NCBI RefSeq assembly: GCF_016612505.1
Contig: NZ_JAENRR010000009.1
Coordinates: forward strand, 62,001-126,000
Reading direction: 5' to 3'
Origin: Carboxylicivirga marina
GTDB lineage: Bacteria > Bacteroidota > Bacteroidia > Bacteroidales > Marinilabiliaceae
DNA length: 64,000 bases
The position numbers and the translations under genes are program-made. Below are positions 8,482 to 18,586 of the stretch, piece after piece. Within the stretch, counting starts at the first letter, position 1. Each line of letters begins with the position of its first letter. Under the pieces are notes generated by a model, which made no database searches, had not been told where the DNA came from, and was given only the letters and a program-made list of their open reading frames with translations.

Positions 8482-10035
8482 ATGGGAAAGCAATATCTGG
8501 TATTGTTATTAGTAATTGTTTCAGCAATTTCCTGTTCCAAGCCAATTGAGCGACCCAATATTATATTTATCATGAGTGATGATCATGCTTACCAGGCTAT
8601 CAGCGCCTACGATGGTAGTTTAAATCAAACACCTAATATTGATCGTTTAGCTGAAGAAGGAGCTATTTTTAACCATGGTTTTGTTACGAATTCAATATGT
8701 GCACCAAGTAGAGCTGTTATGCTTACCGGCAAGCACAGTTTTGTAAATGGTAAAATTGATAACCATTCTAAATTTAACTGGAATCAGGATAATGTAGCTA
8801 AGCAATTGAAGAATTCAGGATACCAGACGGCTTTGGTTGGTAAAATTCATATCCCGGGAAAACCTCAAGGATTTGACTACTACAATATATTACCTGGTCA
8901 GGGCCACTATTACAATCCTGATTTTATTGAGAATGGTGAGAAGAAAAGATACGAGGGCTATTGTACAACCATCACCACTGATATCGCTTTGGATTGGTTG
9001 CAGAATAAGCGTAAGCAGGATAAACCTTTCTTTTTGATTTATAACCAGAAAGCACCTCACAGAACCTGGATGCCAGAAGCCAAATACCTTGATTTGAATG
9101 GAGATAAAATATTTACGCCTCCAGCTAATTTCTTTGATAACTACGAAGGAAGAGAAGCGGCTGTAAATCATGAAATGGGGATCTTTGAGCACATGGATTT
9201 GGTATATGACTTAAAAATGGTTGATGCTGAGATTGACAGTAAGTATGCCAAGTGGGGAAAAAGTTTATATAACCGTTTAACAGAAGAGCAAAAATTAGCC
9301 TGGGATGCACATTACAATCCTATTATTGAAGATTTTAAGGCCAAAGGTTATGAAGGAAAAGAATTAGCCTTATGGAAATATAACCGTTATATGCATGATT
9401 ATCTGGCTTCTATTCAGTCAGTTGATGATGGAGTAGGTACGATGCTTGATTATTTGGAAGAGAATGGATTAAGTGAAAATACCATTGTGGTCTATACGTC
9501 TGATCAGGGGTTTTACTTGGGAGAACATGGTTGGTTTGACAAGCGCTTTATGTATGAAGAGTCATTCAGAACACCATTATTGATGAAATATCCACGTGAG
9601 ATAGAAGCTGGAACAGTGGTTGATGAATTGGTTCAAAACCTGGATTTTGCATCAACCTTCATGGATTATGCGAACATCGAAATACCTCAGGACGTTCAAG
9701 GTGAATCTTTCCGTAAAGTGGTGAGTGGTGAGTCAGACGATTGGCGTGATGCCATTTATTACACATACTACGAAAATCCGGGTGAGCACAATGTGCCGCG
9801 ACATCATGGTATCAGAACGGACAAGTATAAATTGATTCATTTCTATCATCCATACGACGTATGGGAAATGTATGATATGGAAAAGGATATTGCCGAAATG
9901 AACAATATTTATGATGACCCTGCTTACGCTGATGTTCAAAAGCAAATGCACGCTAAATTAGAGGAGGTACGAGAGAAGTATGGAGATAGTGATGAGTTGG
10001 ATCAGAAGTTCATATCACAAATAAAAAAGAAATAA
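8482..10035 (+). CDS. Sulfatase, family S1, Cys-type, lipoprotein
   Basis: Carbohydrate sulfatase closely related to the one at 2418-4043; the MSDDHAYQAISAYD block is identical. With the start at 8482 the product is 517 aa with a lipoprotein signal (lipobox SAISC, C18) and the catalytic C73-A-P-S-R motif, which must be matured to formylglycine. An in-frame ATG exists at 8458 and the frame stays open to 8395, but 8395 lies inside the insertion sequence, and only the 8482 start gives a compact signal peptide. The C-terminal half carries the YTSDQGFYLGEHGWFDKRF block. The differing middle part (HRTWMPEAK against HRPWWPRPD) suggests a different sulfate position or sugar from the first copy. Expression may depend on the adjacent insertion sequence. 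Confidence 0.92.
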   Translation: MGKQYLVLLLVIVSAISCSKPIERPNIIFIMSDDHAYQAISAYDGSLNQTPNIDRLAEEGAIFNHGFVTNSICAPSRAVMLTGKHSFVNGKIDNHSKFNWNQDNVAKQLKNSGYQTALVGKIHIPGKPQGFDYYNILPGQGHYYNPDFIENGEKKRYEGYCTTITTDIALDWLQNKRKQDKPFFLIYNQKAPHRTWMPEAKYLDLNGDKIFTPPANFFDNYEGREAAVNHEMGIFEHMDLVYDLKMVDAEIDSKYAKWGKSLYNRLTEEQKLAWDAHYNPIIEDFKAKGYEGKELALWKYNRYMHDYLASIQSVDDGVGTMLDYLEENGLSENTIVVYTSDQGFYLGEHGWFDKRFMYEESFRTPLLMKYPREIEAGTVVDELVQNLDFASTFMDYANIEIPQDVQGESFRKVVSGESDDWRDAIYYTYYENPGEHNVPRHHGIRTDKYKLIHFYHPYDVWEMYDMEKDIAEMNNIYDDPAYADVQKQMHAKLEEVREKYGDSDELDQKFISQIKKK

Positions 10036-10395
10036 GTAAAGCATTAGAGAATTTGTAAATGTTGCTGAGCTAATAATAGGAAATAATGAACGGGAAAGAG
10101 AATTTAGGTTTTAGCTTAAGTAAAATAGTGTTTGTCGTTACATTATAGTAATGGTGAATCAAAGGGATTTTTGCCTAATAAATTAATGGGTGTTTTTAAT
10201 GAGTTATCATTGTTAGACTCACCATTGAAAATGGCAGTAATTAACCTTGTACTCAGCAGTAATTACGTGGTTGTTACAAGTGTAAATGAGTTATTAGAAA
10301 TGTTCGATGTGATAAAGCTAAAGCGCAAGTATGCGAAGAGTTATCATGCATAACATACACCAATATTATTCGCACTTATCTGATAAAAACTTCAT
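10036..10395. other. 360-bp region with only a doubtful small ORF
   Basis: Between the sulfatase and the convergent esterase there is one open stretch, from a TTG at 10132 to a stop at 10353 (about 73 residues, including NKLMGVFNELSLLDSPLKMA). An ATG-started frame at 10086 stops after about 20 residues. The longer stretch looks mildly protein-like but has no ATG at its left end, no recognisable family and no signal peptide; it may be a decayed gene fragment. Confidence 0.35.
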
Positions 10396-11292
10396 TTACT
10401 TCGAATCAATCTGTGTTTCAAAAAACTTCCAGATTTCATTACTTATATTTATATCCTTATTACCCCAGGCGCCAGGCCAGTCATGACCACCATTTATAAT
10501 TTTATAATATTGAACATCGTTCTTGGAATTAGTACTCAGAAAATGGTTTTTAATGACAAAACTGCTATCTTGATGTAATTTGTCTGGTAATGTGTCAACA
10601 ACTGCTTCATTACAAGAGTTTGTGAGAGCCCAGTAAGCAATACTGCTCTCTATTGACTGATAATCTCCCCATCCATCAGCATTGATAGAATCACCTTCAT
10701 ATCGTGTTACATCATCTGCTGTGCCAAATGTTGCAAATACAGGAACAGGACTATTTTGTGCATTCTCATAAAATGAATGGAGCATCATACCTGCAACAGG
10801 AGCTATGGCCTTGAATGCATCGGGTTGCTCACAGGCTACTTTGTAACACATTTCGCCACCATTTGACATGCCTGTAAGGAATGTATTGTGGGATGAAAGT
10901 TGATATTTCTTCTTTATATATTCAGTAAGTAGTATTATAAAATCAACATCATCAGTTCGTATGTTTTGATGGAAATCATAACCCACATTCCAAAATGTAT
11001 TTGAATCATTATCCAAGGTGCCTTGGGGGTATAAGACAGCAAAGTCATTTAACCTGGCCAGTTCATTGAATTTAGTGTAATTCATAATTTTTTCAGCACT
11101 GCTGGTAAAGCCATGAAGTACAACCACCAAAGGACTGTTTTGAGTTAGTTCAGATGATTGATAATAGATGTACTCGCGCTGTATTCCATCATGATGGAAT
11201 GTGCCAACTATTGGTTTGTCAGTTTGTTGGCAGGCCAAAAGCAGAAAAGTAATTAATATAAATGGATGATATTTCCTTAATTTAAGTCTCAT
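10396..11292 (-). CDS. CE1-like esterase / PHB-depolymerase-family lipoprotein (LpqC-like)
   Basis: Alpha/beta-hydrolase expected to cleave an ester, probably an acyl or feruloyl-type decoration of a polysaccharide. Lipoprotein signal with lipobox LLAC, C21. The oxyanion region is VVVLHGFTSS, the nucleophile S143 lies in GMSNGG, the likely acid is D193 or D194 in FGTADD, and the likely histidine is H270 in NGGHDWPG. Length (298 aa) fits the family. The gene follows the beta-lactamase-like gene by 56 bp on the same strand, and both lie next to the SusE/F-like gene, so a role in the neighbouring utilisation locus is reasonable but inferred. Confidence 0.85.
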   Translation of the reverse strand: MRLKLRKYHPFILITFLLLACQQTDKPIVGTFHHDGIQREYIYYQSSELTQNSPLVVVLHGFTSSAEKIMNYTKFNELARLNDFAVLYPQGTLDNDSNTFWNVGYDFHQNIRTDDVDFIILLTEYIKKKYQLSSHNTFLTGMSNGGEMCYKVACEQPDAFKAIAPVAGMMLHSFYENAQNSPVPVFATFGTADDVTRYEGDSINADGWGDYQSIESSIAYWALTNSCNEAVVDTLPDKLHQDSSFVIKNHFLSTNSKNDVQYYKIINGGHDWPGAWGNKDINISNEIWKFFETQIDSK

Positions 11293-11348
11293 TATTAGAC
11301 TGTTGATTCTATTATATGCAAGCCTGATGTCTGTTTATCGTCAATCGT

Positions 11349-12575
11349 TTACTCTTTTATCAGCTCATAGGAAAGTTGCTGAAATTGTTCATGTATATTG
11401 TGCTTATTGTTAGGGTACATTTGCAACAATAGAACAGCAGATATTTCAGCTTTGGGGTCGGTCCAGCTATAGGTATCAAAAAAGCCTCCAAAGCCATATG
11501 TTCCCTCATTGGTAAGGCCAGTTTGTGAACCTTGCTTATTGGTCACCCAGGCTGCATATCCCTGGTAAGAATTTTCTTCGGCCAATGAAGATTGTTTGCT
11601 CAACATGGCATGCACCGATTCAGGCCCTAGCACCTGCTGCCCATTAATTGTACCGCTGTTACCCAGCATTTGTAAGAAAAGATGATAGTCTTTTGCGGTT
11701 GAACATAAATCGGCTCCTCCTGAAAAAAACTGTCTGTCAGTCAGGCATGGATACGTTGTATCGGCATATGATGCAATTTGTAAGCCTCCATCTTCATTAG
11801 GTTCATAAACAGTGGACAGTCGATGATGATGAGCTTCTGGGATAATAAAATAACTATCAGACATGCCACAAGGTGTTAAGATGTATTGAGTGATATAGTC
11901 ATCGTAACGTAAGCCAGACACTTCTTCAATTAGCACACCAAGTACATCAAAACTTAATCCATAAGTATAAGCCTCACCTGGTTCATGCAATAGAGGCAAT
12001 GCTGCTATTTTTTTAATATTATTTCTTGATGTTCTGTTATCAAAACCAAACCCTTCACTTACATTGTTTTTCAGAATGAGAGCATTGTATTTATCATCTT
12101 GAAAACCATAACCAATTCCCGAGGTATGTGTTAGTAGCTGATGAATGGTTATTTCGGATTTCGCCGCTTGTGCGACAAAGTTTGAATCAGGTAGCACTTC
12201 AATTAAAAGCTGTGGTTCTTTAAATTCTGGTAAGTATTGATGAACAAAATCATCAACGTGAAGCTTGCCTTGTTCCTGAAGTTGCAGTACGGCAACAGCT
12301 GTCAGAGCTTTTGTCATAGATGCTAATCGGAATATATCATTTACCTTTTGACGTTCATTGTCATGAATGGTATTATAACCAAAAGCCTTATGATAGATGA
12401 TTTGATCATGATGGGATATAAGGGCTACAGCACCCGGAATTTCATTATTTAACACGGCAGCATTAAACATTGAATCTATGTGGCTAAAATGGTAATTTTC
12501 AGGTGAGTAATTGTTTTTGCATCCCAAAAGTATGGATACAACAATGCTTATAGAAATTAATAGATTAATTTTCAT
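11349..12575 (-). CDS. Serine beta-lactamase-like hydrolase (S12/class C fold), lipoprotein
   Basis: Belongs to the penicillin-binding-protein/beta-lactamase superfamily that includes esterases and D-amino-acid peptidases. The S86-M-T-K89 motif gives the nucleophile and base, YTYGLSFDVLG resembles the second motif, and a GFGG segment lies near the C-terminus. The start chosen at 12575 gives a 408-aa product with a clean lipoprotein signal (LLGC, C19); the frame extends 21 codons upstream to 12638 but those residues do not look like a signal peptide. Substrate is unknown: true beta-lactamase activity is unlikely for this subgroup, and an esterase role is possible. Confidence 0.85.
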   Translation of the reverse strand: MKINLLISISIVVSILLGCKNNYSPENYHFSHIDSMFNAAVLNNEIPGAVALISHHDQIIYHKAFGYNTIHDNERQKVNDIFRLASMTKALTAVAVLQLQEQGKLHVDDFVHQYLPEFKEPQLLIEVLPDSNFVAQAAKSEITIHQLLTHTSGIGYGFQDDKYNALILKNNVSEGFGFDNRTSRNNIKKIAALPLLHEPGEAYTYGLSFDVLGVLIEEVSGLRYDDYITQYILTPCGMSDSYFIIPEAHHHRLSTVYEPNEDGGLQIASYADTTYPCLTDRQFFSGGADLCSTAKDYHLFLQMLGNSGTINGQQVLGPESVHAMLSKQSSLAEENSYQGYAAWVTNKQGSQTGLTNEGTYGFGGFFDTYSWTDPKAEISAVLLLQMYPNNKHNIHEQFQQLSYELIKE

Positions 12576-12671
12576 ACGATTATAGTTTTCTGTCAAATAC
12601 CACCTTGAAAGTACCAACATGAATTGTAGTCCTTCCAAAAACTACACGTGATGGCCCTATTGTAGATGAAG

Positions 12672-12709
12672 AAAAAAAAAGTCCACCCTAAATTGATGAA
12701 GGTGGACTT
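12672..12709 (-). terminator. Rho-independent terminator of the SusE/F-like gene
   Basis: Read on the minus strand, AAGTCCACC pairs perfectly with GGTGGACTT (12679-12687 with 12701-12709) and is followed by an uninterrupted run of Ts. It lies 17 bp after the stop of the SusE/F-like gene, which therefore appears to be its own transcription unit. Confidence 0.85.
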
Positions 12710-12725
12710 GCTTAAACAGGTTATT

Positions 12726-14102
12726 TTACTCTTGCCAAATTAAGGCACGTTTTAAATAATAATCGAACAGCACAGTGTATGTACCAGCCTGATTCTTAAA
12801 TTTCAGGTCCTTACTTCCATCACCTTCTTTGATTTTAACCCAACTCACAGGAGCTGTTACTTCTTGTTCACCAACGTCAAAACCAGCATCGTAAGGCCCC
12901 CATCCATCAGTTTGTCCAATAAATTTGATGCTAACATCATCACTAAACTCAAGGCCTTCGATTAGGAAAATATGCTCACCATATCCATAAGGATTTGCAG
13001 TCATAGGTATGGCTTCTTCGGTATTCCAATTCAGAGCAGGGTATCCAGGGAATCCACTACCTACGATATACATTTCTGTTTTAGGCGTAACAACATCGGT
13101 AATATCTTCAACAGAATACTGCATGATGTAAGGATTGAACCTTACTTTTTTATAGGCAGGATTAGCGCCATTGGCACCTAATAATATAGCTGCACTGCTA
13201 TCGTCATTAAGCATTCCTTTTGATGGGTCAGCTTGATCAACTAATCCCCAGTTATCTGGATTCCAACCTAGTTGACCTAAGAATTTTAATTCGTCAAACC
13301 CATCCCAACAATTTACGGGTACTTCAAACCATTTATCATCATTAGGATCCTTATCCATCGGGTATGCTAATTCCGGATTCCATGTCCACCATTGAAAACC
13401 ACCAGCGATGTAAATATTTTCATAAACGATATCTTCGCCGGATAGGTTAACTTTCATTGGTAAGGTTGTTGCCCGGTTGGCTAAATTGGTCACCTCAACT
13501 GTTCCGTTGTGCATTTTCATTTCAGAAGCTACCGGAATAGTATAGGTATAACTTAAATCATAGCTTGTTGGATTGCCTGCCAACTCAATGATATGATCTA
13601 AACCAATTCCAGCGTTAATCAATTTAATTTCTGTTAAACCCTGGTCATCTGTAATGGTTCCTTCAAAAACAATATCCTCGCCTGGCAGTGCTACAAAGTC
13701 AACACTAATGTCAACAGATGGCGGAGTTGCCACATCAACTTTTGTTGAGTATGTTTCGGTTGCACCACCCAGTGCTTCAGCAGATATGGTGATGTCATAA
13801 ACCTTTAAAGCAGCTTCTTCAGGTAATGTGAATTTATAATCTAAAAAATACTGGGTTACATGGTTGGCAAATACGATTTGCTTATCAAGCATGATTTCAT
13901 CGTTTGATAAAGTGATCTTTGAAAAGCCGTCTTCAGCATTAAAGGTACCTTCAAAGACTATTTCATCTCCGGGTTCGGCAAGTATTTCGGTTGTAACATT
14001 ATCAGCAGTAGGGGGTGTTCCAGCCTTTTCGTCATCGTCGCAGCCCATTAAAAATGTCGTACAAACAATAAAGGCAAATGGTATTTTTAATAAAGATTTC
14101 AT
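12726..14102 (-). CDS. SusE/SusF-like surface glycan-binding lipoprotein
   Basis: Probably binds the target glycan at the cell surface next to a SusC/SusD transporter. The signal peptide ends in FLMGC followed by DDDEK, acidic residues after the lipid cysteine that are typical of surface-exposed Bacteroidota lipoproteins. Two repeated Ig-like units (each with an E-P/L-G-D/E-x-I-V-F-E-G-T motif) occupy about residues 30-215. Two SusE/F-type starch-binding-like modules follow, each starting with an IYIAGG or MYIVGSG strand and rich in Trp. The start at 14102 (458 aa) removes 13 unlikely N-terminal residues of the longer frame. The encoded protein is oriented away from SusC/D but lies beside their regulator. 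Confidence 0.8.
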   Translation of the reverse strand: MKSLLKIPFAFIVCTTFLMGCDDDEKAGTPPTADNVTTEILAEPGDEIVFEGTFNAEDGFSKITLSNDEIMLDKQIVFANHVTQYFLDYKFTLPEEAALKVYDITISAEALGGATETYSTKVDVATPPSVDISVDFVALPGEDIVFEGTITDDQGLTEIKLINAGIGLDHIIELAGNPTSYDLSYTYTIPVASEMKMHNGTVEVTNLANRATTLPMKVNLSGEDIVYENIYIAGGFQWWTWNPELAYPMDKDPNDDKWFEVPVNCWDGFDELKFLGQLGWNPDNWGLVDQADPSKGMLNDDSSAAILLGANGANPAYKKVRFNPYIMQYSVEDITDVVTPKTEMYIVGSGFPGYPALNWNTEEAIPMTANPYGYGEHIFLIEGLEFSDDVSIKFIGQTDGWGPYDAGFDVGEQEVTAPVSWVKIKEGDGSKDLKFKNQAGTYTVLFDYYLKRALIWQE

Positions 14103-14422
14103 ACGAATAATTTTTTTCGATTGTCGTATAAAACGCACCAATAAGTATTATCCTTCCTTAAGAAAAGTGTTTATTTAGCTCACTGGTTGGTTTCATAAAA
14201 CTGATTTTTAAAAAGATTATTGTTAATTGACTTCTAGGCAATAACAAATGTATGTCATTAATGCATTACAACCGGGTTGCTGAATGTCCAATTATAAGGG
14301 ATAATTTGTTCGTCTGTTACGAATGTGTTGAAGTAGCTCAAATATAATTAATTAAGGAGCTTTGTGAGTGAATAATTGAGGCGCTTTGTTCTAATCAATT
14401 ATTGTACAGAACAAAATACCCC

Positions 14423-17400
14423 TTACTTAAATTCAGATGGATTCTTACCCATTTGCTTTTTAAAGCTTTCACGAAAGTATTTTAGGTCATTGAAACCAAT
14501 GTAAAAAGCTGCTTCCGAAACATTCATGCCTTGAGCAATTAGTTCGGCACTCTTTTTTATTTTAACGCTACGAACAAAGGCATTGATAGACATGCCTGTA
14601 AGGCTTTTTATTTTGCGATACAAGGTTGTCCGACTGAAACCAAGTTCAGCAGCCAGCTCAAATACAGATATTTCTTTGGTCAGATAATTCTCTAAAACAA
14701 AATCTTCGATACGCATCAAAAAATCGATTTCTTTACTGTGTTCTTTACCTGTAGGGCTTATACTAGGTTTATGGCCGTTATGAGTAGCGAAATAATGATA
14801 AATTTTTACACGGTTATCGAGTATTGTTTTAATTCGGGCCTGTAATACGCTTATCTTAAATGGCTTTGATATGTAATCATCAGCACCTGCATTAAGACCT
14901 TCTATTTCATCGCTGGTTGTTCCTTTAGCTGTTAGCAATATTATAGGAATATGACTCGTTTGTTCATTGTTTTTTAGGGTGTTGCACAGCTCTGTGCCAT
15001 CAACAATTGGCATCATTATATCCGAAACAATCAGGTTGGGACTATAGGTTTTGGCCATTTCTATCCCTTTTTTGCCATCAACAGCTGTGATAATTTTATA
15101 ATCATTTCCAAGTTTATCGGTTAGCAGCTCGAGTATTTCTTCGTTATCGTCAACCAGTAGGAGAACTTGTTCGTTATCCTTTATTTCTATTTTAGGTGCA
15201 GGTGAATCAACATTTATTTCATCGCTTTCTGATTGATGGCTACTGGATATCTGATCTACTGAAAACTGTTTGTTACCCTTTAGAAAGTGTATGGTAAAGG
15301 CAGAACCTTTGCCTATAGAACTATCTACACTAATTGTTGCATGGTGGAGGTTAACGAGCGATTTAGTTAAAGCTAGGCCAATGCCGGTATTAGTCGATTC
15401 GTTTTCGCGTTTATAATAGCGTTTAAAAATTTTATTCTGAATGTTTTTAGGAATGCCTTTACCCGAATCTTCAACTTTCAATACAATGTGTTCATCACTT
15501 TCATCAATGCTAATGATAATCTGACCACCGGACGGGGTGTGTTTAAAAGCGTTGGAAAGTAAGTTGTTGAGTATCATTGAGAACTTATCGATATCAACCC
15601 AGAGTGAAACATCGTTAATGGGAAGTTGCAGTTTAAGATTAACCGTGTTATGCCTGGCCATTTCTCGGAATCCTTGTAAGAATTCACTTAAAAAAGCATT
15701 GAGGTGAACTTCACTTACGGAAAGACTCGACACGCCCGTTTCAACTTGTCTGAATTCCAGTATTTTATTAACCAGCTCAATTAAGCGATTGGAATTGCTC
15801 AATGCTACATCAATTGGCTTTTTAAGTTTCGTGTAGGTATTCTTAAAGATGGATAACTCCTCAAGTGCCACGTTTATAATCGTTAATGGAGTGCGTAGTT
15901 CATGAGAGATATTGGTAAAGAACTCCAGACGCTCATCATGTAGCTTGCCTTCTTTCAAACGCAATTTCTGCTCATATTTCAGGCGGTTTCTTATTTTGTA
16001 CTGTTGCACCCGATACCTGAAGATGGCAATAACGAATAAGGCCAATAGCATAAAGTAGCTCACATAGGCAAGCTTGGTTTTCCAATAAGGCGGTTTCATA
16101 ACAATTTTCAAGGTGGCTTCATTGTTTTGAACATTGGCTTTGTCACTTGTACGTACTTTAAATGTGTATTCTCCAGGAGGCAGGTTTCTGTATGTCACTG
16201 ATTTTTTGCTACCGCTTAAACTCCATGTATCGTCATAGCCCTCCAGTATGTATTGATACGAGTCATCTACCGAAGAAGGGTATCTTACAGATTGAAAATC
16301 GATGGTAAAAATGGTATGATGATAATTGAGTTGTATGTCGGGATTATATTCGATGCTTTTATTGATGATGCCTTTGTCTTCTACTAATACATCCTGATTC
16401 AGAACTTTCAACCTGGTAAAACGCACATTCGATTGCTTCTGTTTTGTATTAAAGTCCTTTGGATTAAAAAGATTAACACCTGTTATGCCGCCATAAACAA
16501 ACAAACCAGAACGAGTTATAATACCCGAACCATTGTGAAATTCTTCAGAAAGAACGCCTTGATTCCAATCATAATTTACGAATTTCTCCAAAGCAATATC
16601 AAATTGAGAGATGCCACTATTACTGCTTAACCACAATGTGTTTTTATCGTCACTCAATATCTTGTGAATTTTATTGTTGCTTAAGCCATCCTTTGTTTCG
16701 TAGGTATTAAACGACTCATTCCGGATATTAAAACGGGCCAAACCAGTATTGGCTGTTCCCAGCCATAAGTGCTGCTCATCGTTAGCAAATAAAGTGAAAA
16801 TGATTGGGGGACTAATACCATTTTCTTTCTCACGAGGCTCATCATATCTCGTAACTTTCTGATTGATTAAGTTCAAACCAATAAGACCATTGCCGTAAGT
16901 GCCTATCCAAAGAGTATTTTTTATTTTTCGAATGGCTCTCACATCTTCTCTAGTTATTTGTGGATGCTGAATAAAACGATCGTTATCTCTGTCGTAATAA
17001 CAGATGCCACTCTGATTAAGTCCAACCCATAGAGTTTGCTTATCATCTTCGTACAAGCACCGGATATCATTAACTGGTATTCCTTCAGAAGCTTGGTATC
17101 TTTTAAAGGATTTACTCTCTGTAATGTAGCGGTTCAGGCCGCCCTCATAGGTTCCGAGCCAAACTGAACCAGTAAAATCTGTGCAGGCACTGATAATGGC
17201 ATTGTCTGATATCGATGAAGGTTTGTTTTCTTGATGTGTGAGGTGTTTAAACCCCCCTTTTTCTATCGACCAAATGTTGATGCCATCACCATCGGTTCCT
17301 AGCCATAGGTTGCCCTCTTGGTCTTCGGTAATACCCCAAACTTTATTATTGGAAAGAGAGTTTTTGATACCTGGCTGGTGTTGAAGGTGTGTAAATCTGT

Positions 17401-18460
17401 TTTTACGGTTCTCTGCATAATTAAGTCCACCGCCGTGTGTGCCAATCCACATATCTTTATTGTTGTCTTCAAAAAGGCTTAAAACAGTTCGGTAAGACAA
17501 ACTTCCTACCTGATAATTTGAGTTGTATTTTGAATATTCGGCTGTATTGCCATTATGTATAATATCTGAGTAATTCGTAATGGATAAACCACCATCGCGT
17601 GTGCCAATCCAAAGGTTGTCATTATGGTCGATATATAGCGAAATAACATCGTTATCAGGCAAGAAATTTTCTTCGTTTTTGTTGTAAAAGAAATGCCTTG
17701 TTGCCTTGGTTTCTAAATTCAAATACGATAAACCTTGTTTGGTGCCAATCCAAATGCCACTATTCGTATCAAGTGTTAGGGTATTAATGTTTTCAGGCGC
17801 GGTTTTGTCATTGGAGAATGCTGTGTAGTTTTTGTTCGTCCAGTTTGTTAAATCAAAAATATCTACTCCATTGTCCCAGTAACCAATTACCAATAGCGAG
17901 TCTTCATAAAGGGCCAAACTGCTGATATGGTCTGATGAAAGCGCAGCTTCATTTTCAGGTTCATTAAAAATATACTTGAACACATCATCATTCTTTTTCT
18001 TGTAACTGATACCCGAGTAATAAGAACTGATGTAGATATCTCCATTCTTACTTTCAACAATGTCTGTTGGCGATAAGTCAATTAGACCTCCAGTTGGATT
18101 AGCTTTAATTCGACTGATTTTTTGTTGTTGTAAATCAAAGTAATCCAGTCCGTGCGCTGTCATAATATATAAATTACCTCTACTGTCTAGAAACAGGTTT
18201 TGGATGGTGTTATCTGATATCGAATGAGGATTATTGGGAATGGATTTGAAAATTTTAAAATCCTGACCATCATAGCGACATAAGCCATCATTGGTGCCAA
18301 TCCATATAAAATCAAGTGAATCTTGAATGATGGTATTGATGGAACTACCTGGCAATCCATCTATCATTCGTAGGTTGCGAAAATACAAACTGTCGGTAGT
18401 TGTATTACTGGCAATTGTTTGACTGATTAAAAGAAGTAAGTATAAAAGGATTTGCTTCAC
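14423..18460 (-). CDS. Hybrid two-component system regulator (HTCS): propeller sensor, kinase, receiver, AraC domain
   Basis: One-protein two-component system that senses a glycan fragment in the periplasm and activates utilisation genes. Order: signal peptide; about 14 propeller repeats (the xxDxxGxLWxGTxxGL type); a Y_Y_Y domain (YQYILEGYDDTW, NLPPGEYTFKVRT); one membrane segment (LAYVSYFMLLALFVIAIF); HisKA with the His in NISHELRTP (codon 15902-15904); an ATPase domain; a receiver with the phospho-Asp in VSDIMMP (codon 15020-15022); and an AraC-type HTH at the C-terminus. A GTG at 18460 puts KQILLYLLLLISQTIAS at the N-terminus as a signal peptide; an ATG 38 codons upstream (18574) is the alternative. 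The divergent susC gene and a paired direct repeat in the shared intergenic region are the likely target. Confidence 0.93.
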   Translation of the reverse strand: MKQILLYLLLLISQTIASNTTTDSLYFRNLRMIDGLPGSSINTIIQDSLDFIWIGTNDGLCRYDGQDFKIFKSIPNNPHSISDNTIQNLFLDSRGNLYIMTAHGLDYFDLQQQKISRIKANPTGGLIDLSPTDIVESKNGDIYISSYYSGISYKKKNDDVFKYIFNEPENEAALSSDHISSLALYEDSLLVIGYWDNGVDIFDLTNWTNKNYTAFSNDKTAPENINTLTLDTNSGIWIGTKQGLSYLNLETKATRHFFYNKNEENFLPDNDVISLYIDHNDNLWIGTRDGGLSITNYSDIIHNGNTAEYSKYNSNYQVGSLSYRTVLSLFEDNNKDMWIGTHGGGLNYAENRKNRFTHLQHQPGIKNSLSNNKVWGITEDQEGNLWLGTDGDGINIWSIEKGGFKHLTHQENKPSSISDNAIISACTDFTGSVWLGTYEGGLNRYITESKSFKRYQASEGIPVNDIRCLYEDDKQTLWVGLNQSGICYYDRDNDRFIQHPQITREDVRAIRKIKNTLWIGTYGNGLIGLNLINQKVTRYDEPREKENGISPPIIFTLFANDEQHLWLGTANTGLARFNIRNESFNTYETKDGLSNNKIHKILSDDKNTLWLSSNSGISQFDIALEKFVNYDWNQGVLSEEFHNGSGIITRSGLFVYGGITGVNLFNPKDFNTKQKQSNVRFTRLKVLNQDVLVEDKGIINKSIEYNPDIQLNYHHTIFTIDFQSVRYPSSVDDSYQYILEGYDDTWSLSGSKKSVTYRNLPPGEYTFKVRTSDKANVQNNEATLKIVMKPPYWKTKLAYVSYFMLLALFVIAIFRYRVQQYKIRNRLKYEQKLRLKEGKLHDERLEFFTNISHELRTPLTIINVALEELSIFKNTYTKLKKPIDVALSNSNRLIELVNKILEFRQVETGVSSLSVSEVHLNAFLSEFLQGFREMARHNTVNLKLQLPINDVSLWVDIDKFSMILNNLLSNAFKHTPSGGQIIISIDESDEHIVLKVEDSGKGIPKNIQNKIFKRYYKRENESTNTGIGLALTKSLVNLHHATISVDSSIGKGSAFTIHFLKGNKQFSVDQISSSHQSESDEINVDSPAPKIEIKDNEQVLLLVDDNEEILELLTDKLGNDYKIITAVDGKKGIEMAKTYSPNLIVSDIMMPIVDGTELCNTLKNNEQTSHIPIILLTAKGTTSDEIEGLNAGADDYISKPFKISVLQARIKTILDNRVKIYHYFATHNGHKPSISPTGKEHSKEIDFLMRIEDFVLENYLTKEISVFELAAELGFSRTTLYRKIKSLTGMSINAFVRSVKIKKSAELIAQGMNVSEAAFYIGFNDLKYFRESFKKQMGKNPSEFK

Positions 18461-18586
18461 AAAGTTTTTTATTTCAAATGTAAATAAAAATGACTGGATA
18501 AGTAGAGGAAGTATAATCGAGGGGTAATGGCTTATTTGGCCATTACTGTGGTGAAACTGTTCATATTTGATCAAAAAATCATTGTT

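Noticed and set aside
11349-12575. Antibiotic-resistance beta-lactamase
   Set aside because: The SMTK motif fits the broad S12 family; the lipoprotein form and the sequence around YGLS fit esterase or peptidase-like members more than a resistance enzyme.
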